64,000 nucleotides of DNA from positions 10,526,501 through 10,590,500 of the forward strand of contig OW051470.1 in assembly GCA_932521025.1 (NCBI GenBank), written 5' to 3'. The DNA is from Oscheius onirici (taxonomy: Eukaryota > Nematoda > Chromadorea > Rhabditida > Rhabditidae). Positions 12,880 through 24,418 of this stretch are shown piece after piece. Below the pieces are notes generated by a model. It did no database searches, had not been told where the DNA came from, and saw only the letters and a program-made list of their open reading frames with translations. Both the position numbers and the translations under genes were made by a program. Each line of letters opens with the position of its first letter. The stretch's first letter is position 1.

Positions 12880-15800
12880 CTATTCTATGGTAGTTACTTT
12901 CAGCCTGGCCATTCTATGGTAGTTACTTTCAGCCTGGCCATTCTATGATAGTTACTTTCAGCTTGGCCATTCTATGGTAGTTACTTTCAGCCTGGCCATT
13001 CTATGGTAGTTACTTTCAGCCTGGCCATTCTATGGTAGTTACTTTCAGCCAGGCTATTCTATGGTAGTTACTTTCAGCCTGGCCATTCTATGGTAGTTAC
13101 TTTCAGCCTGGCCATTCTATGGTAGTTACTTTCAGCCTGGCCATTCTATGGTAGTTACTATCAGCCAGGCTATTTTATGGTAGTTACTTTCAGCCTGGCC
13201 ATCCTATGGTAGTTACTTTCAGCCTGGCCAATCTATGGTAGTTACTTTCAGCCAGGCTATTCTATGGTAGTTACTTTCAGCCTGGCCATTCTATGGTAGT
13301 TACTTTCAGCCTGGCCATTCTATGGTAGTTACTTTCAGCCAGGCTATTTTATGGTAGTTACTTTCAGCCAGGCTATTCTATGGTAGTTACTTTCAGCCAG
13401 GCTATTCTATGGTAGTTACTTTCAGCCAGGCTATTCTATGGTAGTTACTTTCAGCCAGGCTATTCTATGGTAGTTACTTTCAGCCAGGCCATTCTATGGT
13501 AATTACTTTCAGCCAGGCCATTCTATGGTAGTTACTTTCAGCCAGGCCATTCTATGGTAGTTACAATCAGCCAGGCCATTCTATGGTAATTACTTTCAGC
13601 CAGGCCATTCTATGGTAGTTACTTTCAGCCTGGCCATTCTATGGTAGTTACTATCAGCCAGGCTATTCTATGGTAGTTACTTTCAGCCTGGCCATTCTAT
13701 GGTAGTTACTTTCAGCCTGGCCATTCTATGGTAGTTACTTTCAGCCTGGCTATTCTATGGTAGTTACTTTCAGCCAGGCTTTTCTGTGGTAGTTACTTTC
13801 AGCCAGGCCATTCTATGGTAGTTACAATCAGCCAGGCCATTCTATGGTAATTACTTTCAGCCAGGCTTTTCTGTGGTAGTTACTTTCAGCCAGGCCATTC
13901 TATGGTAGTTACAATCAGCCAGGCCATTCTATGGTAATTACTTTCAGCCAGGCTATTCTATGGTAGTTACTTTCAGCCAGGCCATTCTATGGTAGTTACA
14001 ATCAGCCAGGCCATTCTATGGTAATTACTTTCAGCCAGGCCATTCTATGGTAGTTACTTTCAGCCAGGCCATTCTATGGTAGTTACTATCAGCCAGGCTA
14101 TTCTATGGTAGTTACTTTCAGCCTGGCCATTCTATGGTAGTTACTTTCAGCCTGGCCATTCTATGGTAGTTACTTTCAGCCTGGCCAATCTATGGTAGTT
14201 ACTTTCAGCCAGGCTATTCTATGGTAGTTACTTTCAGCCTGGCCATTCTATGGTAGTTACTTTCAGCCTGGCCATTCTATGGTAGTTACTTTCAGCCAGG
14301 CTATTTTATGGTAGTTACTTTCAGCCTGGCCATCCTATGGTAGTTACTTTCAGCCTGGCCATTCTATGGTAGTTACTTTCAGCCAGGCTATTCTACGGTA
14401 GTTACTTTCAGCCTGGCCATTCTATGGTAATTACTTTCAGCCTGGCCATTCTATGATAGTTACTTTCAGCCAGGCTATTCTATGGTAGTTACTTTCAGCC
14501 AGGCTATTTTATGGTAGTTACTTTCAGCCTGGCCATCCTATGGTAGTTACTTTCAGCCTGGCCATTCTATGGTAGTTACTTTCAGCCAGGCTATTCTATG
14601 GTAGTTACTTTCAGCCTGGCCATTCTATGGTAGTTACTTTCAGCCTGGCCATTCTATGGTAGTTACTTTCAGCCTGGCCATTCTATGGTAGTTACTTTCA
14701 GCCTGGCCATTCTATGGTAGTTACTTTCAGCCTGGCCATCCTATGGTAGTTACTTTCAGCCTGGCCAATCTATGGTAGTTACTTTCAGCCAGGCTATTCT
14801 ATGGTAGTTACTTTCAGCCTGGCCATTCTATGGTAGTTACTTTCAGCCTGGCCATTCTATGGTAGTTACTTTCAGCCAGGCTATTTTATGGTAGTTACTT
14901 TCAGCCTGGCCATCCTATGGTAGTTACTTTCAGCCTGGCCATTCTATGGTAGTTACTTTCAGCCAGGCTATTCTATGGTAGTTACTTTCAGCCTGGCCAT
15001 TCTATGGTAGTTACTTTCAGCCTGGCCATTCTATGGTAGTTACTTTCAGCCTGGCCATTCTATGGTAGTTACTTTCAGCCTGGCCATTCTATGGTAGTTA
15101 CTTTCAGCCAGGCTATTCTATGGTAGTTACTTTCAGCCTGGCCATTCTATGGTAGTTACTTTCAGCTTGGCCATTCTATGGTAGTTACTTTCAGCCTGGC
15201 CATTCTATGGTAGTTACTTTCAGCCTGGCCATTCTATGGTAGTTACTTTCAGCCAGGCTATTCTATGGTAGTTACTTTCAGCCTGGCCATTCTATGGTAG
15301 TTACTTTCAGCCTGGCCATTCTATGGTAGTTACTATCAGCCAGGCTATTTTATGGTAGTTACTTTCAGCCTGGCCATCCTATGGTAGTTACTTTCAGCCT
15401 GGCCAATCTATGGTAGTTACTTTCAGCCAGGCTATTCTATGGTAGTTACTTTCAGCCTGGCCATTCTATGGTAGTTACTTTCAGCCTGGCCATTCTATGG
15501 TAGTTACTTTCAGCCAGGCTATTTTATGGTAGTTACTTTCAGCCTGGCCATCCTATGGTAGTTACTTTCAGCCTGGCCATTCTATGGTAGTTACTTTCAG
15601 CCAGGCTATTCTATGGTAGTTACTTTCAGCCTGGCCATTCTATGGTAATTACTTTCAGCCTGGCCATTCTATGATAGTTACTTTCAGCTTGGCCATTCTA
15701 TGGTAGTTACTTTCAGCCAGGCCATTCTATGGTAGTTACAATCAGCCAGGCCATTCTATGGTAATTACTTTCAGCCAGGCTATTCTATGGTAGTTACTTT

Positions 15801-16542
15801 CAGCCAGGCTATTCTATGGTAGTTACTTTCAGCCAGGCCATTCTATGGTAGTTACTATCAGCCAGGCTATTTTATGGTAGTTACTTTCAGCCTGGCCATC
15901 CTATGGTAGTTACTTTCAGCCTGGCCAATCTATGGTAGTTACTTTCAGCCAGGCTATTCTATGGTAGTTACTTTCAGCCTGGCCATTCTATGGTAGTTAC
16001 TTTCAGCCTGGCCATTCTATGGTAGTTACTTTCAGCCAGGCTATTTTATGGTAGTTACTTTCAGCCTGGCCATCCTATGGTAGTTACTTTCAGCCTGGCC
16101 ATTCTATGGTAGTTACTTTCAGCCAGGCTATTCTATGGTAGTTACTTTCAGCCTGGCCATTCTATGGTAATTACTTTCAGCCTGGCCATTCTATGATAGT
16201 TACTTTCAGCTTGGCCATCCTATGGTAGTTACTTTCAGCCTGGCCATTCTATGGTAGTTACTTTCAGCCAGGCTATTCTATGGTAGTTACTTTCAGCCTG
16301 GCCATTCTATGGTAATTACTTTCAGCCAGGCTATTCTATGGTAGTTACTTTCAGCCTGGCCATTCTATGGTAGTTACTTTCAGCCAGGCTATTCTATGGT
16401 AGTTACTTTCAGCCAGGCTATTCTATGGTAGTTACTTTCAGCCAGGCTATTCTATGGTAGTTACTTTCAGCCTGGCCATTCTATGGTAGTTATTTTCAGC
16501 CAGGCTATTCTATGGTAGTTACTTTCAGCCTGGCCATTCTAT
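12880..16542 (+). repeat. Segmental duplication of ~3.66 kb, copy 2 (offset 6,612 bp)
   Basis: Same-orientation copy of 6268-9930. Both copies keep rare single-base markers at identical spacing, so the duplication is recent compared with the divergence between adjacent units. Ends are placed by the first loss of unit-order agreement and may be off by a unit or two. Confidence 0.85.
13776..13949 (+). repeat. Doubled 3-unit cassette
   Basis: Same doubled cassette, 6,612 bp from the copy at 7164 and inside the 12880-16542 duplication. Confidence 0.85.
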
Positions 16543-17487
16543 GGTAGTTACTTTCAGCCAGGCTATTCTATGGTAGTTACTTTCAGCCAGGCTATTCTAT
16601 GGTAGTTACTTTCAGCCAGGCTATTCTATGGTAGTTACTTTCAGCCTGGCCATCCTATGGTAGTTACTTTCAGCCTGGCCATTCTATGGTAGTTACTATC
16701 AGCCAGGCTATTTTATGGTAGTTACTTTCAGCCTGGCCATCCTATGGTAGTTACTTTCAGCCTGGCCAATGTATGGTAGTTACTTTCAGCCAGGCTTTTC
16801 TATGGTAGTTACTTTCAGCCTGGCCATTCTATGGTAGTTACTTTCAGCCTGGCCATTCTATGGTAGTTACTTTCAGCCAGGCCATTCTATGGTAGTTACT
16901 TTCAGCCAGGCTATTCTATGGTAGTTACTTTCAGCCAGGCTATTCTATGGTAGTTACTTTCAGCCTGGCCATTCTATGGTAGTTATTTTCAGCCAGGCTA
17001 TTCTATGGTAGTTACTTTCAGCCTGGCCATTCTATGGTAGTTACTTTCAGCCAGGCTATTCTATGGTAGTTACTTTCAGCCAGGCTATTCTATGGTAGTT
17101 ACTTTCAGCCAGGCTATTCTATGGTAGTTACTTTCAGCCTGGCCATCCTATGGTAGTTACTTTCAGCCTGGCCATTCTATGGTAGTTACTATCAGCCAGG
17201 CTATTTTATGGTAGTTACTTTCAGCCTGGCCATCCTATGGTAGTTACTTTCAGCCTGGCCAATGTATGGTAGTTACTTTCAGCCAGGCTTTTCTATGGTA
17301 GTTACTTTCAGCCTGGCCATTCTATGGTAGTTACTTTCAGCCTGGCCATTCTATGGTAGTTACTTTCAGCCAGGCCATTCTATGGTAGTTACTTTCATCC
17401 AGGCCATTCTATGGTAGTTACTTTCAGCCAGGCTATTCTATGGTAGTTACTTTCAGCCTGGCCATTCTATGGTAGTTACTTTCAGCC

Positions 17488-19778
17488 AGGCTATTCTATG
17501 GTAGTTACTTTCAGCCAGGCTATTCTATGGTAGTTACTTTCAGCCTGGCCATCCTATGGTAGTTACTTTCAGCCTGGCCATTCTATGGTAGTTACTATCA
17601 GCCAGGCTATTTTATGGTAGTTACTTTCAGCCTGGCCATCCTATGGTAGTTACTTTCAGCCTGGCCAATGTATGGTAGTTACTTTCAGCCAGGCTTTTCT
17701 ATGGTAGTTACTTTCAGCCTGGCCATTCTATGGTAGTTACTTTCAGCCTGGCCATTCTATGGTAGTTACTTTCAGCCAGGCCATTCTATGGTAGTTACTT
17801 TCATCCAGGCCATTCTATGGTAGTTACTTTCAGCCAGGCTATTCTATGGTAGTTACTTTCAGCCTGGCCATTCTATGGTAGTTATTTTCAGCCAGGCTAT
17901 TCTATGGTAGTTACTTTCAGCCTGGCCATTCTATGGTAGTTACTTTCAGCCTGGCCATTCTATGGTAGTTACTTTCAGCCTGGCCATTCTATGGTAGTTA
18001 CTATCAGCCAGGCTATTTTATGGTAGTTACTTTCAGCCTGGCCATCCTATGGTAGTTACTTTCAGCCTGGCCATTCTATGGTAGTTACTTTCAGCCTGGC
18101 CATTCTATGGTAGTTACTTTCAGCCTGGCCATTCTATGGTAGTTACTTTCAGCCTGGCCATCCTATGGTAGTTACTTTCAGCCTGGCCAATCTATGGTAG
18201 TTACTTTCAGCCAGGCTATTCTATGGTAGTTACTTTCAGCCTGGCCATTCTATGGTAGTTACTTTCAGCCTGGCCATTCTATGGTAGTTACTTTCAGCCA
18301 GGCTATTTTATGGTAGTTACTTTCAGCCTGGCCATCCTATGGTAGTTACTTTCAGCCTGGCCATTCTATGGTAGTTACTTTCAGCCAGGCTATTCTATGG
18401 TAGTTACTTTCAGCCTGGCCATTCTATGGTAGTTACTTTCAGCCTGGCCATTCTATGGTAGTTACTTTCAGCCTGGCCATTCTATGGTAGTTACTTTCAG
18501 CCTGGCCATTCTATGGTAGTTACTTTCAGCCAGGCTATTCTATGGTAGTTACTTTCAGCCTGGCCATTCTATGGTAGTTACTTTCAGCTTGGCCATTCTA
18601 TGGTAGTTACTTTCAGCCTGGCCATTCTATGGTAGTTACTTTCAGCCTGGCCATTCTATGGTAGTTACTTTCAGCCAGGCTATTCTATGGTAGTTACTTT
18701 CAGCCTGGCCATTCTATGGTAGTTACTTTCAGCCTGGCCATTCTATGGTAGTTACTATCAGCCAGGCTATTTTATGGTAGTTACTTTCAGCCTGGCCATC
18801 CTATGGTAGTTACTTTCAGCCTGGCCATTCTATGGTAGTTACTTTCAGCCAGGCTATTCTATGGTAGTTACTTTCAGCCAGGCTATTCTATGGTAGTTAC
18901 TTTCAGCCAGGCTATTCTATGGTAGTTACTTTCAGCCTGGCCATCCTATGGTAGTTACTTTCAGCCTGGCCATTCTATGGTAGTTACTATCAGCCAGGCT
19001 ATTTTATGGTAGTTACTTTCAGCCAGGCTATTCTATGGTAGTTACTTTCAGCCTGGCCATTCTATGGTAGTTACTTTCAGCCTGGCCATCCTATGGTAGT
19101 TACTTTCAGCCTGGCCATTCTATGGTAGTTACTATCAGCCAGGCTATTTTATGGTAGTTACTTTCAGCCTGGCCATCCTATGGTAGTTACTTTCAGCCTG
19201 GCCAATGTATGGTAGTTACTTTCAGCCAGGCTTTTCTATGGTAGTTACTTTCAGCCTGGCCATTCTATGGTAGTTACTTTCAGCCTGGCCATTCTATGGT
19301 AGTTACTATCAGCCAGGCTATTTTATGGTAGTTACTTTCAGCCTGGCCATCCTATGGTAGTTACTTTCAGCCTGGCCAATGTATGGTAGTTACTTTCAGC
19401 CAGGCTTTTCTATGGTAGTTACTTTCAGCCTGGCCATTCTATGGTAGTTACTTTCAGCCTGGCCATTCTATGGTAGTTACTTTCAGCCTGGCCATTCTAT
19501 GGTAGTTACTTTCAGCCAGGCCATTCTATGGTAGTTACTTTCATCCAGGCCATTCTATGGTAGTTACTTTCAGCCAGGCTATTCTATGGTAGTTACTTTC
19601 AGCCTGGCCATTCTATGGTAGTTATTTTCAGCCAGGCTATTCTATGGTAGTTACTTTCAGCCTGGCCATTCTATGGTAGTTACTTTCAGCCTGGCCATTC
19701 TATGGTAGTTACTTTCAGCCTGGCCATTCTATGGTAGTTACTATCAGCCAGGCTATTTTATGGTAGTTACTTTCAGCC
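17488..19778 (+). repeat. Segmental duplication of ~2.3 kb, copy 2 (offset 7,018 bp)
   Basis: Second copy of 10470-12760, same orientation and register. It ends where copy 1 has TGGCCAATGT and copy 2 has TGGCCATCCT. Additional TTTCATCC units at 17396 (6,612 bp from 10784) and 20035 (493 bp from 19542) show further, smaller exchanges around it. Confidence 0.85.
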
Positions 19779-20445
19779 TGGCCATCCTATGGTAGTTACT
19801 TTCAGCCTGGCCATTCTATGGTAGTTACTATCAGCCAGGCTATTTTATGGTAGTTACTTTCAGCCTGGCCATCCTATGGTAGTTACTTTCAGCCTGGCCA
19901 ATGTATGGTAGTTACTTTCAGCCAGGCTTTTCTATGGTAGTTACTTTCAGCCTGGCCATTCTATGGTAGTTACTTTCAGCCTGGCCATTCTATGGTAGTT
20001 ACTTTCAGCCAGGCCATTCTATGGTAGTTACTTTCATCCAGGCCATTCTATGGTAGTTACTTTCAGCCTGGCCATTCTATGGTAGTTACTTTCAGCCAGG
20101 CTATTTTATGGTAGTTACTTTCAGCCTGGCCATTCTATGGTAGTTAGTTTCAGCCTGGCCATTCTATGGTAGTTACTTTCAGCCAGGCTTTTCTATGGTA
20201 GTTACTTTCAGCCTGGCCATTCTATGGTAGTTACTTTCAGCCTGGCCATTCTATGGTAGTTACTTTCAGCCAGGCCATTCTATGGTAGTTACTTTCAGCC
20301 TGGCCATCCTATGGTAGTTACTTTCAGCCTGGCCATCCTATGGTAGTTACTTTCAGCCAGGCTATTTTATGGTAGTTACTTTCAGCCTGGCCATCCTATG
20401 GTAGTTACTTTCAGCCAGGCTATTCTATGGTAGTTACTTTCAGCC

Positions 20446-23200
20446 TGGCTATTTTATGGTAGTTACTTTCAGCCAGGCTATTTTATGGTAGTTACTTTCA
20501 GCCAGGCTATTCTATGGTAGTTACTTTCAGCCAGGCTATTCTATGGTAGTTACTTTCAGCCAGGCTATTCTATGGTAGTTACTTTCAGCCAGGCTATTCT
20601 ATGGTAGTTACTTTCAGCCTGGCCATTCTATGGTAGTTACTTTCAGCCAGGCTATTCTATGGTAGTTACTTTCAGCCTGGCCATTCTATGGTAGTTACTT
20701 TCAGCCAGGCTATTTTATGGTAGTTACTTTCAGCCTGGCCATTCTATGGTAGTTACTATCAGCCAGGCTATTCTATGGTAGTTACTTTCAGCCTGGCCAT
20801 TCTATGGTAGTTACTTTCAGCCTGGCCATTCTATGGTAGTTACTTTCAGCCTGGCCATTCTATGGTAGTTACTTTCAGCCTGGCCATTCTATGGTAGTTA
20901 CTTTCAGCCTGGCCATCCTATGGTAGTTACTTTCAGCCTGGCCAATCTATGGTAGTTACTTTCAGCCAGGCTATTCTATGGTAGTTACTTTCAGCCTGGC
21001 CATTCTATGGTAGTTACTTTCAGCCAGGCTATTTTATGGTAGTTACTTTCAGCCTGGCCATCCTATGGTAGTTACTTTCAGCCTGGCCATTCTATGGTAG
21101 TTACTTTCAGCCTGGCCAATCTATGGTAGTTACTTTCAGCCAGGCTATTCTATGGTAGTTACTTTCAGCCTGGCCATTCTATGGTAGTTACTTTCAGCCT
21201 GGCCATTCTATGGTAGTTACTTTCAGCCAGGCCATTCTATGGTAGTTACTTTCAGCCAGGCCATTCTATGGTAGTTACTTTCAGCCTGGCCATTCTATGG
21301 TAGTTACTTTCAGCCAGGCTATTTTATGGTAGTTACTTTCAGCCTGGCCATTCTATGGTAGTTAGTTTCAGCCTGGCCATTCTATGGTAGTTACTTTCAG
21401 CCAGGCTATTCTATGGTAGTTACTTTCAGCCTGGCCATCCTATGGTAGTTACTTTCAGCCTGGCCATCCTATGGTAGTTACTTTCAGCCAGGCTATTTTA
21501 TGGTAGTTACTTTCAGCCTGGCCATCCTATGGTAGTTACTTTCAGCCTGGCCATTCTATGGTAGTTACTTTCAGCCTGGCCATTCTATGGTAGTTACTTT
21601 CAGCCAGGCCATTCTATGGTAGTTACTTTCAGCCTGGCCATCCTATGGTAGTTACTTTCAGCCTGGCCATCCTATGGTAGTTACTTTCAGCCAGGCTATT
21701 TTATGGTAGTTACTTTCAGCCTGGCCATCCTATGGTAGTTACTTTCAGCCAGGCTATTCTATGGTAGTTACTTTCAGCCTGGCTATTTTATGGTAGTTAC
21801 TTTCAGCCAGGCTATTTTATGGTAGTTACTTTCAGCCAGGCTATTCTATGGTAGTTACTTTCAGCCAGGCTATTCTATGGTAGTTACTTTCAGCCAGGCT
21901 ATTCTATGGTAGTTACTTTCAGCCTGGCCATTCTATGGTAGTTACTTTCAGCCAGGCTATTCTATGGTAGTTACTTTCAGCCTGGCCATTCTATGGTAGT
22001 TACTTTCAGCCAGGCTATTTTATGGTAGTTACTTTCAGCCTGGCCATTCTATGGTAGTTACTATCAGCCAGGCTATTCTATGGTAGTTACTTTCAGCCTG
22101 GCCATTCTATGGTAGTTACTTTCAGCCTGGCCATTCTATGGTAGTTACTTTCAGCCTGGCCATTCTATGGTAGTTACTTTCAGCCTGGCCATTCTATGGT
22201 AGTTACTTTCAGCCTGGCCATCCTATGGTAGTTACTTTCAGCCTGGCCAATCTATGGTAGTTACTTTCAGCCAGGCTATTCTATGGTAGTTACTTTCAGC
22301 CTGGCCATTCTATGGTAGTTACTTTCAGCCAGGCTATTTTATGGTAGTTACTTTCAGCCTGGCCATCCTATGGTAGTTACTTTCAGCCTGGCCATTCTAT
22401 GGTAGTTACTTTCAGCCTGGCCAATCTATGGTAGTTACTTTCAGCCAGGCTATTCTATGGTAGTTACTTTCAGCCTGGCCATTCTATGGTAGTTACTTTC
22501 AGCCTGGCCATTCTATGGTAGTTACTTTCAGCCAGGCCATTCTATGGTAGTTACTTTCAGCCAGGCCATTCTATGGTAGTTACTTTCAGCCTGGCCATTC
22601 TATGGTAGTTACTTTCAGCCAGGCTATTTTATGGTAGTTACTTTCAGCCTGGCCATTCTATGGTAGTTAGTTTCAGCCTGGCCATTCTATGGTAGTTACT
22701 TTCAGCCAGGCTATTCTATGGTAGTTACTTTCAGCCTGGCCATCCTATGGTAGTTACTTTCAGCCTGGCCATCCTATGGTAGTTACTTTCAGCCAGGCTA
22801 TTTTATGGTAGTTACTTTCAGCCTGGCCATCCTATGGTAGTTACTTTCAGCCAGGCTATTCTATGGTAGTTACTTTCAGCCTGGCTATTTTATGGTAGTT
22901 ACTTTCAGCCAGGCTATTTTATGGTAGTTACTTTCAGCCAGGCTATTCTATGGTAGTTACTTTCAGCCAGGCTATTCTATGGTAGTTACTTTCAGCCAGG
23001 CTATTCTATGGTAGTTACTTTCAGCCAGGCTATTCTATGGTAGTTACTTTCAGCCAGGCTATTCTATGGTAGTTACTTTCAGCCTGGCCATTCTATGGTA
23101 GTTACTTTCAGCCAGGCTATTCTATGGTAGTTACTTTCAGCCTGGCCATTCTATGGTAGTTACTTTCAGCCAGGCTATTTTATGGTAGTTACTTTCAGCC
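20446..23200 (+). repeat. Three related ~1.1-1.3 kb blocks marked by a TGGCTATTTT unit
   Basis: A rare unit starting TGGCTATTTT lies at 20446, 21780 and 22882 (46 and 38 units apart). Each is followed by AGGCTATTTT, a run of AGGCTATTCT, then TGGCC, AGGCT, TGGCC and AGGCTATTTT. The AGGCTATTCT run differs: four units in the first block, three in the second and five in the third. The blocks therefore share order but have gained or lost single whole units. Confidence 0.8.
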
Positions 23201-24244
23201 TGGCCATTCTATGGTAGTTACTTTCAGCCAGGCTATTCTATGGTAGTTACTTTCAGCCTGGACATTCTATGGTAGTTACTTTCAGCCTGGCCATTCTATG
23301 GTAGTTACTTTCAGCCTGGCCATTCTATGGTAGTTACTTTCAGCCTGGCCATTCTATGGTAGTTACTTTCAGCCTGGCCATTCTATGGTAGTTACTTTCA
23401 GCCTGGCCATTCTATGGTAGTTACTATCAGCCAGGCTATTTTATGGTAGTTACTTTCAGCCTGGCCATTCTATGGTAGTTACTTTCAGCCTGGCCATTCT
23501 ATGGTAGTTACTTTCAGCCAGGCTATTCTATGGTAGTTACTTTCAGCCAGGCTATTTTATGGTAGTTAGTTTCAGCCTGGCCATTCTATGGTAGTTACTT
23601 TCAGCCAGGCTATTCTATGGTAGTTACTTTCAGCCAGGCTATTCTATGGTAGTTACTTTCAGCCAGGCTATTTTATGGTAGTTAGTTTCAGCCTGGCCAT
23701 TCTATGGTAGTTACTTTCAGCCTGGCCATCCTATGGTAGTTACTTTCAGCCTGGCCATTCTATGGTAGTTACTTTCAGCCAGGCTATTCTATGGTAGTTA
23801 CTTTCAGCCTGGCCATTCTATGGTAGTTACTTTCAGCCAGGCTATTCTATGGTAGTTACTTTCAGCCTGGCCATTCTATGGTAGTTACTTTCAGCTTGGC
23901 CATTCTATGGTAGTTACTTTCAGCCAGGCTTTTCTGTGGTAGTTACTTTCAGCCAGGCCATTCTATAGTAGTTACAATCAGCCAGGCCATTCTATGGTAA
24001 TTACTTTCAGCCAGGCTATTCTATGGTAATTACTTTCAGCCTGGCCATTCTATGATAGTTACTTTCAGCTTGGCCATTCTATGGTAATTACTTTCAGCCA
24101 GGCTATTCTATGGTAGTTACTTTCAGCCAGGCTATTCTATGGTAGTTACTTTCAGCCTGGCCATTCTATGGTAGTTACTTTCAGCCTGGCCATTCTATGG
24201 TAGTTACTTTCAGCCTGGCTATTCTATGGTAGTTACTTTCAGCC

Positions 24245-24418
24245 AGGCTTTTCTGTGGTAGTTACTTTCAGCCAGGCCATTCTATGGTAGTTACAATCAG
24301 CCAGGCCATTCTATGGTAATTACTTTCAGCCAGGCTTTTCTGTGGTAGTTACTTTCAGCCAGGCCATTCTATGGTAGTTACAATCAGCCAGGCCATTCTA
24401 TGGTAATTACTTTCAGCC
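24245..24418 (+). repeat. Doubled 3-unit cassette
   Basis: Doubled cassette within a dense cluster of cassettes (23926, 24245, 24332, 24796, 25115). The cluster between 23.9 and 25.2 kb alternates cassettes with ATGATAG and CAGCTTGG units. Confidence 0.85.

Noticed and set aside
20143-22900. Direct inverted partnership of left 20-23 kb with right 46-47.6 kb
   Set aside because: Both share TGGCTATTTT and GTTAGTTT units and one 1,102-bp spacing, but the marker-to-marker distances (303, 419 and 216 bp left; about 361 bp right) do not agree, so colinearity is not supported.
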